A stretch of 64,000 bases of DNA from Vitis vinifera (lineage: Eukaryota > Streptophyta > Magnoliopsida > Vitales > Vitaceae). The translations under genes and the position numbers were made by a program. The stretch is taken from positions 2,433,001 through 2,497,000 of the forward strand of contig NC_081817.1 in assembly GCF_030704535.1 (NCBI RefSeq), read 5' to 3'. Positions 24,013 through 34,592 of this stretch are shown piece after piece (position 1 is the first letter of the stretch; each line of letters begins with the position of its first letter). The notes below the pieces were generated by a model. The model saw only the letters and a list, made by a program, of their open reading frames with translations, was not told the origin of the DNA and did not search any database.

Positions 24013-25238
24013 GGGGATGATTTAGTTTGTTCTCTTCCCTTACAATCTATAAATTTGGTTGTTTGAGGGCTAAACCATTGGAGTATGTAAACTCTCTTTG
24101 TTCTTGAATTTGTAACAATAATAAAGTCCTGAATCTCTAAATAATGTTTATGCTTAATTGCCTTTATATAATGTAAACTCTTTTTGTCCTTATAAAGAAT
24201 ATTTGCAGAGCTCCAATTTTATAGAACTGGAATAAGAATAATATTAATAAAAATTAATGTGCTATACAATTTGTCAAAGATCATTCCAAAATAAAGAGAA
24301 AGAGGAGGTGAGATTTGTGTGATAGAGCATTCAAATAAGAATAATTTGGGTACATTACGAGGCTATTTCAAAGATAAAAGTATTTTGACTATGTGGTAAT
24401 TGTTTTCAAATGGTTATCAAAAAATAGTATTTCAAAACAATTCTTAAAAAGTTACCAATTATTTCCAAGAATAAAATCATGTTTGAGAATCAAATATGAA
24501 AAACAATTTTCATTACTTGTTCTTTATGAAGATATTATGGAATTAAGTATAATATAAAACCTCTTAAAGAATTCTTCAGTAAAAATGCTCTATAAAAAAT
24601 TGTTCGAATCCATCAAAACCAACCAAATTGGTTCAATTTTTAATATTCGTGAAGTTTAGTTAGGTTTTGGAATCATGGAAATTGATTTAATTGATTCAAT
24701 GTTTATTTTTATATCCATTTTTCTTATCCCCTAATTGACAAAAATGGAATCAAAACGATCTTCTAAAATTTGTATTTCTTGTATGTGTGTGGACTCTAAT
24801 TAAGTAATTCATTAATAATTACACTCAAATCAATTTTCAAACACAAAAATCATATTTCAAACAAAAATTTTAAATATATTTGAGACTTTATTTCCAAAAT
24901 AATTTTAAATAACTTTTGAAAATTAATTCTATTTAAAATTGTATGTTTTCTTTAAGAAATATTTTTGAAAATAAATTAAAAATAATAATTTTTAAGATAT
25001 TCCTTTAGAACATTGCTACTACAATAATGACAACAAAATTAAGTATATATATGAGTTTGGTTATGTAAGATATTTCTTCCGAACATTGCTTATAACACGG
25101 TTAATAAAGAACAGTAAAAAAAATGAAGAGAAAAAACAAAAGGTTTTTGAGGAGAAAGGAAAGAATTAATCAAAATTCAAGAAGTCCCACATTCTTGCTC
25201 ATTATCCATCCGTTGTTTGTCCTTTTTTCCATGGCGAT

Positions 25239-25787
25239 ATGGCAAGTGAGGCAAATTACATTTTTTCGGACACTGAAAAAGCCGAGAAAGGTTATGTGAA
25301 AGGGGCAGTGACAGATATGGTAACGGATGCTTTGGTTGTGAAGCCTCTTTCCACTATGTCCATTGTTGATCTCCTCAACAAGTCCAATATAAATGAAGTG
25401 GGAGGTGAACTGGAGGAGAAAGTGGTTGATTCCACCATGCGTGAAGTATGTGATCTAACCATCTGTAGCTCTTTTAGATTGAATAGCCTATCTTGATCAT
25501 AATGTTATATAGAGTTGTATAGTGCTTATCTGCCTCATTCACAGATTGGTTTTTCCGTATTGATAATCCTTCCATCTCATTGTTTATAATCAAATTAAAC
25601 TGAACTATTTATATATAGTAGTGGGTCAGATTTCTTTATGTTATTTCTTCTTAAATGAATGCTGTTGCTATCACTTCTCATGTTCTGTTTGCACTCATGA
25701 TAGGGTTTGAAGCTGCTGATAAACGCATCGCTCCAGTCCAAAACTGCCTTGACGAATGTCTTCCTTGGGAATACAGGCCAGGCATAA
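25239..25787 (+). CDS. DUF674 C-terminal half-module protein, unit 6 locus A
   Basis: Exons 25239-25445 and 25704-25787 give 96 aa: MASEANYIFSDTEKAEKG, then VVKPLSTMS, EEKVVDSTMRE and ASLQSKTALTNVF, ending NTGQA. The frame is intact with standard splice sites. Exon 1 begins unit 2-like and ends unit 3-like, so this copy is a likely crossover product. Confidence 0.65.
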
Positions 25788-26807
25788 AGAATTATGTTGG
25801 ATTTCAAGTGCTACTTTCAGAAATACTCAAGGCTTTTGTTTTGCAAAGTTTCTGGTTTTGTAAGCAGAAGATTAAATCTGCTTATTTATGGAGGGTTCGA
25901 AACTGCGACGGCATCTATGCAGACCAAGCAAGCTTCTGCCAATGGCTTGCTTTTTAAAAGTTACGAAGGACTTCTTAGCTTATATATCCACCCTCACAAG
26001 TAGAACTTTGCATTATTAGCACCAGGGTTTGAATCTAAAGGCATTTTTTTAGAGAAATGCAGCTCTTACCACTGTCATTATTACGCCCATTTACATCACT
26101 CCACTCCGTTCATGAATGAAAAAATTAATTTTACCGAAAGCATAGCTGAAGAAGCTGAGAAGTGAATCATATGGTTAAACTACCAATTTTCTTACAGTCG
26201 GTTTTTGACTTTCAAATATGCTAACAGGGAAACAAATATGTAAAATTGTGAATGACCTCTCATCAAATGAACCTCTGATATCATGTTAAACTAACAATTT
26301 TCCTAAAAGCTTGACTTGTAGGATTTGTGTTCATAATGTATATTATGCTTCTTTAATACTTCTAATATCACATTGAAATCTCTCCAGAAAATCGATAGTG
26401 TAAGGTTGATATTGGCAACTTCAAAGTTACAGTTCCATCAATTTATATACAAAATGATGTACATAATAAAGATACATGAGATTTTAATGTGGTTGGACTA
26501 GACCTACATCCATGAATGAGAAGAAACACTTTACCATGCCATAGAAAAGATGATAAAGAATATAAACCAAATAAAAAAACAACTATTATGTCCTTGTTTT
26601 TACTCTACACCCCGAACTATCCTGAATAACCTTATGTCTACTTGTATCTTCATAAGTTCATCATCATGTTATAACCTTTTCCCTAAATGACTAACAATAT
26701 TTATATACATATTCTTAATAATTAACTTTTTTAATTTATAAAGAAAACTAATATTAAAATGATATACGACTATAGAAAATATTTTGTATAACATTCTTTA
26801 TACAAAT

Positions 26808-27094
26808 TTGAGTTTGAAGCTTCTATTAGACACGAACAACAACAATTGAAGTCATTTTTACTAAAACAAGACAAGACTTAATTTATAGATTTCCTCTTCA
26901 ACCTTAAGGCTTTGCCTGTTAGAACTGTGATCAGTCCTCTTACAAAGAAGAGCAAGGTAGGTTGCCTCGATAACTTGTATGAGAGTGTTGAAAATCTCAG
27001 TGAAGGCACCTACCTTAATTGGACTCACTCTTTAAACAATCATGTTGAGTTTTGTTTTGTTTTATGATAGGATTTGAAGCTGCTGAAGGAAGCT
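26808..27094 (+). pseudogene. DUF674 N-terminal fragment, unit 6 locus P
   Basis: The start codon equivalent is TTG. The fragment holds LPVRTVISPLTKK and CLDNLYESVENL across shifted frames and ends in GGATTTGAAGCTGCTGAAGG, the terminal-exon remnant. Confidence 0.7.
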
Positions 27095-27422
27095 TGGTTA
27101 TGTGAGATATTCCTTAAGAACATTGCCTATACTATTGCTAAGAAAGAATAGAACCCAAAATCTTTTTAGGAGAAGGGAAAGAATCAAAATTCAAAGCCAT
27201 AAAAAAGAGAACCAAAACCATTAATTGAGGAGAAAGGAAAGAACCAAAACCACTTTGTCTTTTCTTATATACATAATGAAATTAAAACAAGAAGAAAGCC
27301 ATTAATTCCACTACAATCACTAGTTAGTTATTTCATCTTTTTTTTTCTCTCTCTCTCTTTATTTTAGTTTTGAAGCTCAATTCTGAGTACTTAAAAGCTA
27401 GTAGGCTACTTTTCTCGAGGAA

Positions 27423-28832
27423 ATGGCTCATAGGTCAGGTAAGCTTACCAAACTTAGTTGAATTATATGTTTGTTAATTTCCTTGTTTTCTTGATTAATT
27501 AAGCTGAGAACCATTTAGGTCTGGAGCAATTTAAGAAATTTTTTCTCCTATTTGATATGGGATTTCATGAAGGTATACACACACACACACACATTCCTCT
27601 TAACCTTATAAATGCATTTTGAAACCACGAAAACCTCTTGAGCCGAAAACAGACAGTATCTATATGGTTGAAAGTAAGTGGTTATATTACAAATTTTGGT
27701 TATGGTTCAAAACTAATTTTGGTTTTATGGTCCAATTCATGCATGGCAACTAAAGAAGCCCCTAAGATGAGCTTGAAGCTTCTAATCAACAAAAAGGACA
27801 ATAAAGTTGTCTTTGCTGAAACTAAAAATGATTTCATAGATTTCCTATTCAACCTCCTGACTTTACCCATCGGCACCATCATGAATTTCCTCCCAAAAGA
27901 AAATTGCCTGGGAAACCTGCATGGAAGTATCAACAAACTGGAAGAAGCTTACTTGCTGCCTAACCAAAGCATGGACTCACCCCTAAAACTGAATACACCA
28001 GTCGATGCTATTCTTCCTTTCTTTGATCTTCCTTTATCATGGAGTGATAGACATGTGAAAGATGACTCAGTTACGTACATGGTGGCTAATGACTTGTCGG
28101 TTACACCCATGTCCATGACATCAACCATGGCTCTGTTTAAAAAGTACAACGTAAGCGAAGTTGGTGTTCTTGAGGAAAAGGTGGTTGCCATTGGCCTTGA
28201 AGAGGTAAACAATTCTCTAGCTTATTGAGCTTTAATTGATTTATTTTCTGCCCTAATTTCTTGCAGATTTGGTTGGAGTTATCCTTTTCCCAAGACACAA
28301 TTAATCAGTAGATGTTACTTGCAAATTATTAAGCCTTGTTTGGTGATTGATTTTAAAAATAGTTTTCTATATTATAGAATAAACAGAAAAACATGTTTTC
28401 AATTAAGAAATAGAAAACATAATGTTTTTAAATAACATTTTTTAGTTCATTATTTTTTTTTTCTGTTTTTTCAGAGTTGCTTTAAAAAATAATTTTACAA
28501 ATATAAAAAAATAATTAAAAATATAGTATTACAGATAAAATTATTTTTAAAACATATTTAAAAACATGAAAAAAAATAGATTAAAGAACATTTTAGGTTC
28601 CCCAACACATTTTTATTCTACAAATTATCATAAAATAGTTTTAAAGAACCGTTCTTAATAATTGTTTTCCATAAATGTTTTCAAAAATAGTCTTAATTTT
28701 TGTTTGAAGTTTTGAAAGGTACTTTCTTTTCTAATGTTGATTTAATCAATCTTTTTGTTCACTTTTCAGGCTTTGCTCTTGTTGCATTGTGCTTTGCATT
28801 CCAAGGAAGCTCTCACTAAGGTCTTCCTTTAG
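27423..28832 (+). CDS. Compact DUF674 protein, unit 6 locus B
   Basis: Exons 27423-27438, 27756-28204 and 28770-28832 give 175 aa. The N-terminus is MAHRSEAPKMSLKLL. This copy is divergent in the N-terminal half: FAETKNDFIDFLFNLL replaces FAEAEY.., and LPIGTIMNFL and LGNLHGSINKL replace the common forms. The C-terminal half (VTYMVANDLSVTPMSM, KKYNVSEVGVLEEKVVAIG) is standard. The first intron has lost most of the palindromic element. The frame is whole. Confidence 0.75.
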
Positions 28833-29716
28833 ATGATTTAGTTTGTTCTCTTCCCTTACAATCTATAAATTTGGTTGTTTGAGGGCTAAACCATTGGAGT
28901 ATGCAAACTCTCTTTGTTCTTGCATTTGTAAAAATCATAAAGCTCTGGATCCCTAAATAATGTTTATGCTTAATTGTCTTTATATAATGTAATCTCTCTT
29001 TGTTCTTATAAAGAATCCTTGCATAGCCCCAATTTTATAGAACTAGAATAAGAATAATAATAAAAGTTAATGTGTTATACAATTTGTCAAAGATCATTCC
29101 AAAATAAAGAGAAAAAGGAGGTGAGATTTGTGTGGTAAGGCATTCAAATAAGAATAATTTGGGTACATTACGAGGTTATTTCAAATATAAAAGTAGTATG
29201 ACTGTGGTAATGTTTTTTAAATGGTTATCAAAAAATAGTATTTGAGAATAATTATAAAAAAGTTACCAATTATTTTTAAGAATAAAATCATGTTTGAAAA
29301 TCATCAAATATCAAAAACAATTTTCATTGCTTGTTTTTTTGTGAAGTTATTATGGAATTAAGTATAATATAAAACCTTGTAAAGAATTCTTCGATAAAAA
29401 TACTCTATAAAAAATTGTTTGAATCCATCAAAACCAACAAATTGGTTCAATTTTTAATAATTGTGAAGTTCATTTAGGTGTTGAAATCATGGAACCTGAT
29501 TTAATTGATTCAATGTTCATTTTTATATTTGTTTTTCTTATTTCCTAATTGACAAAAACGAAATCAAATCGATGTTCTAAAATTTGTATTTTTTGTATGC
29601 GTGTAGACTCTATTTAAGTAACTCATTAATAATTACACTCCAATCAATTTTCAAATGCAAAAATCATATTCCAAGCAAAAATTTTAAATATATTTGAGAC
29701 TTTATATCCAAAAGAA

Positions 29717-29862
29717 TTTTAAATAACTTTTGCAAATTAATTCTACTTAAAATCGTATGTTTTTTTTAAGAAATATTTTCAAAAATAATTTTTAAATAAC
29801 TTTTGAAAATTAATTCTACTTAAAATCATATCTTTTGTTTAAGAAATATTTTTGGAAATAAT
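29717..29862. repeat. Two-copy 73-bp tandem duplication in the unit 7 spacer
   Basis: The block starting TTTTAAATAACTTTTG at 29717 recurs at 29790 with a few changes. Other units have one copy (for example 20224-20300). It lies in AT-rich spacer upstream of locus A. Confidence 0.7.
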
Positions 29863-30125
29863 TTTAGAAAAAATAATTCTTAAGATATTCCTTCATAACA
29901 TTGCTAGTACAATAATGACAACAAAATCAAGTATATATATAAGTTTGGTTATGTAAGATATTCCTTCGGAACATTGCTTATAACATGGTTAATAAAGAAT
30001 AGGAAAAACAAAAAACAAAAAAACAAAAGGTTTTTGAGGAGAAATGAAAGAATTAACCAAAATTCAAGAAGTGCCACATTCTTGCTCATTATCCATCCGT
30101 TGTTTGTCCTTTTTGCCATGGCGCT

Positions 30126-30359
30126 ATGGCTAGTGAGGCAAATTACATTTTTTCGGACACTGAAAAAGCCGAGAAAGGTTATGTGAAAGGGGCAGTGACA
30201 GATATAGTAATGGTTGTGAAGCCTCTTTCCACCATGTCCATTGTTGATCTCCTCAACAAGTCCAATATAAATGAAGTGGGAGGTGAACTGGAGGAGAAAG
30301 GGTTTGAATCTAAAGGCATTTTTTCAGAGAAATGCAGCTCTTACCACTGCCATTATTAG
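30126..30359 (+). pseudogene. Truncated DUF674 C-terminal half-module, unit 7 locus A
   Basis: The frame starts MASEANYIFSDTEKAEKG and keeps VVKPLSTMS through NEVGGELEEK. It then joins directly to sequence that in unit 6 lies downstream of exon 2 (GGTTTGAATCTAAAGGC). About 0.6 kb with the end of exon 1, the intron and exon 2 is missing. Six codons around VTDAL are also shortened (DIVMVVKP). The conserved ASLQSK terminus is absent, so the 77-aa frame is probably non-functional. Confidence 0.75.
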
Positions 30360-31080
30360 GCCCATTTACATCGCTCCACTTCATGAATGAAAAAATTAAT
30401 TTTACCGAAAGCTTGGAAGTGAAACATATCGTTAAACTATCAATTTTCTTGCATTCGTTGTTTGACTTTCAAATATGCAAATAAGAAAACAAATATGTAA
30501 AATTGTGAATGACATTTCGTCAAACGAACCTTTAATATCATGTTAAACTAACAATTTTCTTAAAAGCCTAAAAGTTTAACTTGTAGGATTTGGGTTCATA
30601 ATGTATATCATGCTTCTTTAACACTTATTATATCACATTGAAATCTCTCAAGGAAATTGATAATGTAAGGTTGATATTGGCAACTTCAAAGTTACAATTC
30701 CATCAATTTATATACAAAATGATTTACATAATAAAGATACATGAAATTTTAACGTGGTTGAACCAGACCTACATTCATGAATAAGAAGAACCATCTTACC
30801 ATACCATAGAAAATATAATAAAGGATATAAATCAAATATAGAAAAAAAAAACAACTATTATGTCCTTGCTTTTACTCTACACCTCAAACCATCCTCAATA
30901 ACTTTATGTCCACTCCTTGTATCTTCTTAAGTTCATCATCATGTTATAGCTTTTTTCCTTGATGACAAATGATATTTATATACATATTCTTAATAATTAA
31001 CTTTTTTATTTTATAAAGAAAACTAATATTAAAATGATATGACTATAGAAAATATTTTGTAAAATATTCTTTATACAAAT

Positions 31081-31378
31081 GCAAGTCTAAAGCTTCTATT
31101 GGACACAAACAATAACAATTGAAGTCCTTTTTATTGAAGTAAGACAATACCTAATTTATAGATTTCCTCCTCAACCTTTAGGCTTTGCATGTCAGAATTG
31201 GAACTATGGTCAATCTCCTTACAAAGAAGAGCAAGGTAGGTTGCCTCCATAACTTACATAAGAGTGTTGAAAATCTCAATGAAAGCACCTACCTTAACTA
31301 AACTCACTCATTAAACAATCATATTAAAGTTTTATTTAGTTTTACGATAGGGTTTGAAGTTGTTGAAGAAAGCTTGGT
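31081..31378 (+). pseudogene. DUF674 N-terminal fragment, unit 7 locus P
   Basis: This is the most diverged P copy: the start reads GCAAGTCTAAAGC and there are added bases near 31195. The LFN, TMVNLLTKK-like and VENL signature is still visible in pieces. It ends at GGGTTTGAAGTTGTTGAAG. Confidence 0.65.
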
Positions 31379-31695
31379 CATGTGAGATATTCCTTGAGAA
31401 CATTGCTAAGAAAGAATAGAACCCAAAAACCTTTTAGGAGAAGGGAAAGAATCAAAATTCAAAACCATACTTGCAAAAAGAAAACTAAAACCATTGATTG
31501 ATGAGAAAGGAAAGAATCAAAACCACTTTGTCTTTGCTTATATATATAATGAATTTAAAACAAGAAGAGAACCATAAATTCCACTTCAATATCACTAGTT
31601 ATCTATTTTAATTTCATCTTTTGTTTTTTCTCTATTTTAGTTTTGAAGCTTAATTCTAGGTACTTAAAAGCTAGCGGGCTACTTTTCTCGAGGAA

Positions 31696-33161
31696 ATGCC
31701 TTCCATGTCATGTAAGCTTACCAAACTTAGTTGAATTATATGTTTGTTAATTTCATTGTTTTCTTGATAAATTAAACCGTTCTGAACCTAAAGGGTTTTC
31801 ACGGCTTAAAAATACGTTTATATATATGAACCGTTTTGGACCTAAAGGGTTCTCACGGCTTAAATATATATACACACTTTAGGTCTAGAGCAGTTTAAGA
31901 AATTTTTTCTCCTATTTGATGTGGGATATCATGAAGGTATATATATACACACACATTCCTCTTAACATTATAAATGCATTTTGAAGCCACAAAAACCTTT
32001 TGAGCCCAAAACGAATAGTATCTATATGGTTGAAATCAAGTGATTACATAACAAATTCTGGTTATAGTTCAAAACTAATTTTGGTTTAATGGTCCAATTC
32101 ATGCATGGCAACCAAAGCAACCCCTAAGATGAACTTGAAGCTTCTAATCAACAAAAAGGTCGATAAAGTTGTCTTCGCTGAAGCTGAAAATGATTTCATA
32201 GATTTCCTATTCAACCTCTTGACTTTGCCCATTGGCACCATCGTGAGTTTCCTCCCAAAAGAAAATAGCCTAAGAGACCTACATGAGAGTATCAACAAAT
32301 TGGAAGAAGCTTACCTGCTTGACCAGAGCAACGACTCATTCTTGAAACTGAAAACACCAGCCTATACTTTTCTTCCTTTCTTTAATCCTTATTCATCAAG
32401 GAGTCATAGTCATAAGCAGGACAACTTGGTTACCTACATGGTGGCTGATGACTTGTCAGTTACACCCAAGTCCATGACATCAACCATGGCTCTGTTTAAG
32501 AAGTACAACATACAAGAAGTTGGTGTTCTTGAGGAGAAGGTGGTTTCAATTGGCCTTGAAGAGGTAAACAATTCTCTGGCTTGTTGGGTTTTAATTGATT
32601 TCTTTTTTGCCCTAATCTCTTGCAAATTTGGTTGGAATTATCATTGCCTCATAACATAATTAATCAATAGGTGTTATTTGCAAATTATGAAGCCTTGTTT
32701 GGTAATTGATTTTGAAAATAGTTTTTTGCATCACAAAATAAACAGAGAAACAGTTTTCAATTAGGAAATAGAAAACATGATTTAGCTAATTATTTTTATT
32801 TGTTTTTTGATAGTTACTTTAAAAAATTATTTTATAAATATGAACAAATGACTAAAAATACAGTATTATATGTAAAATTATTTTTAAAAACATGAAGAAA
32901 AAAAATAGATTAAAGAACTTTTTACGTTTTTCAACACATTTTTATTCTAAAAATTATCATAAAATAGTTTTAAAGAACTGTTCTCAACAATTATTTTTCA
33001 TAAATGTTTTCAAAAACACTCTTAATTTTTGTTTGAAGTTTTGAAAGGTACTTTCTTTTCTAATGTTGATTTAATCAATCTTCTTGTTCACTTTTCAGGC
33101 TTTGTACCTATTGCATCATGCTCTGCATTCCAAGGAAGCTCTCACCAATGTCTTCCTTTAG
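31696..33161 (+). CDS. Compact DUF674 protein, unit 7 locus B
   Basis: Exons 31696-31711, 32118-32563 and 33099-33161 give 174 aa. The N-terminus is MPSMSSTPKMNLKLLINKKV. The middle is unlike the others (YLLDQSNDSFLKLKTPAYTF and SSRSHSHKQDN). The C-terminal half has VTYMVADDLSVTPKSM and ends ALYLLHHALHSKEALTNVFL. The Asn in the last motif matches the partial copy at the left edge of the window. The frame is intact despite the divergence, which suggests past selection on B. An alternative start is ATG 32105. Confidence 0.75.
31780..31895. repeat. Rearranged palindromic element in the first intron of unit 7 locus B
   Basis: Two tandem pieces resembling the left arm of the unit 3 palindrome occur here (CTAAAGGGTTTTCACGGC, then CTAAAGGGTTCTCACGGC), followed by one right-arm end (TTTAGGTCTAGAGCAG). 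It appears to be a rearranged form of the 13082-13177 element. Confidence 0.6.
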
Positions 33162-34592
33162 ATAGAAAAAACAAAAACAAAAGAAGGATAAGGGGATGAT
33201 TTAGTTTGTTCTCCTCCTTTGTACTCTATACATTTGGTTGTTTGAGAGCTAAACCTTTCAATTATGTAAGCTCTCTTTCTTCTTAAATTTGTAAAAATCA
33301 TAAAGTTCTGAATCTCTAATAATGTTTATGTTTAATTGTCTTTATATAATGTAAACTTTCTTTGTCCTCATAAAGAATCTTTGGAGGGCCTTGATTTTAT
33401 AGAACTAGAATAAGAATAATAATAATAATTAATGTGCTATATAATTTATCAAAGATCTATTCAAAATAAAGGGAAACAAGAGGGGAGATTTGTGGTGGGG
33501 TGTTCAAATAAGAATGATTTGGACACATTTTGAGGTTATTTCAAAGATAAAAATGTTATAACTGTATGGTAATGTTTTTTAAATGGTAATGTATTTTAGA
33601 TGGTTCTCGGAAAATGTTACTTGAGAACAATTCTTAAAAAGTTACTAATTATTTTCAAGAATAAAATCATGTTTGAGAATCAAATATGAAAAACAATTTT
33701 CATTGCTTGTTTTTTATGAAGATATTATGTAATTATGTATAATATAAAAACTTTTTAAATTATTCTTTGATAAAAAATACTCTACAAAAATCCATTTGAA
33801 TCCATCAAAACCAACCAAATTGGTTCAATTTTCAACAATCGCAAAGTTCAGCTCAATTTTAGAATCGTGAAAACTGATTTACTTGGTTCAATATTCATTT
33901 TTATATTCATTTTTCTTATCCCTTAATTGATAAAAATGGAATCAAATAGTATTCTAAAATTTGTATTTTTTGTGTGTGTATGTGGACTCTATTTAAGTAA
34001 TTCATTATTAATAAATTACACTCAAATCAATTTCCAAATGCAACAATCATATTTCAAGCAAAAAATTTTAATATATTTGAAGCTCGATATCTAAATAAAT
34101 TTTAAATAACTTTTAAAAATTAATTTTACATTAAATCTCATGTTTTTTTTAAAAAAAATATTTTATGATATTTTTGTAAAATAAAAATATTTTGAAAGCC
34201 TAAAAATTTTTAATTTAATTTTTATATTTTAAAAATAATTTTTATTCATTTTTAATCCTTCGTATTTATATAAATATTTTTAAAAATAATCATAAATAAA
34301 AAAAATTAAAAACAAATAAAAAAGAAGTGAAATTAACTAAAATGTTTTCTAAAAGAAATCATATTTTATCTTTTTGAGAGCCACGCGTCAAGATCTTGTA
34401 GGATCTTCCTCATTATGACGTCCAATCCATCAAAATCTCCTCCAGACTGGGCTAGTAATCACTGGGTCGCTGCATTACTTCACGCTCTGCCATTGCAGCT
34501 GCCACTGCTGTTGCTGATCTCAAAGAAAAACTTTCAAAAGCCCCACCAACAACCACCAAGCTTGGGATCTCAATCCAAAGTCCAAACCCACC
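33162..34592. repeat. Truncated last array unit and AT-rich boundary
   Basis: Bases 33162 to about 34150 are homologous to the spacer that begins each unit (AAGGGGATGATTTAGTTTG, then ATAAAATCATGTTTGAGAATC). The repeat stops before the locus A leader. Bases 34150-34380 are AT-rich without features. Bases 34380-34592 are the probable promoter and 5' UTR of the next gene, with a CCACGCGTC motif, TGACGTCC and a CCAAT box near 34418-34428. Confidence 0.7.

Larger units (their letters stand above)
23983..28832 (+). repeat. Array unit 6, mosaic
   Basis: The left part, to about 25250, follows unit 2 (offset about 19,119 bp). By 25412, still in A exon 1, it follows unit 3 (offset 14,446 bp at 25595-26003). 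The recombination point therefore lies in or just before A exon 1, very near that of unit 5. Spacer 24013-25060 and the stretch 26005-26800 contain no gene. Confidence 0.83.
28833..33161 (+). repeat. Array unit 7, most diverged full unit
   Basis: This unit is about 0.5 kb shorter, mainly from a deletion of about 0.6 kb in locus A. It carries a private 73-bp tandem duplication at 29717-29862. It lacks the AAGAAGAAACAAAAAC stretch after the stop of unit 6. Spacer 28833-29940 and the stretch 30360-31080 hold no gene. Its sequence is the most distant from the other units, as expected at an array edge. Confidence 0.85.
1..34150 (+). repeat. Tandem DUF674 array, seven units plus partial copies at both ends
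   Basis: Seven head-to-tail units end at corresponding positions 4860, 9745, 14427, 19308, 23982, 28832 and 33161, giving lengths of 4841, 4885, 4682, 4881, 4674, 4850 and 4329 bp. Bases 1-19 are the end of a preceding copy, so the array continues leftwards. Bases 33162 to about 34150 are a final copy cut off before locus A. Each unit has, in order, an AT-rich spacer of about 1.1-1.2 kb, locus A (C-terminal half-module), locus P (N-terminal fragment) and locus B (compact gene). All pieces lie on the + strand. Unequal crossing-over is the likely mechanism, by inference. Confidence 0.95.

Noticed and set aside
1-34150. Array considered as satellite DNA or a CRISPR-like repeat
   Set aside because: Units are 4-5 kb, contain spliced gene structures and have no short regular spacers. 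Tandem gene duplication explains them.
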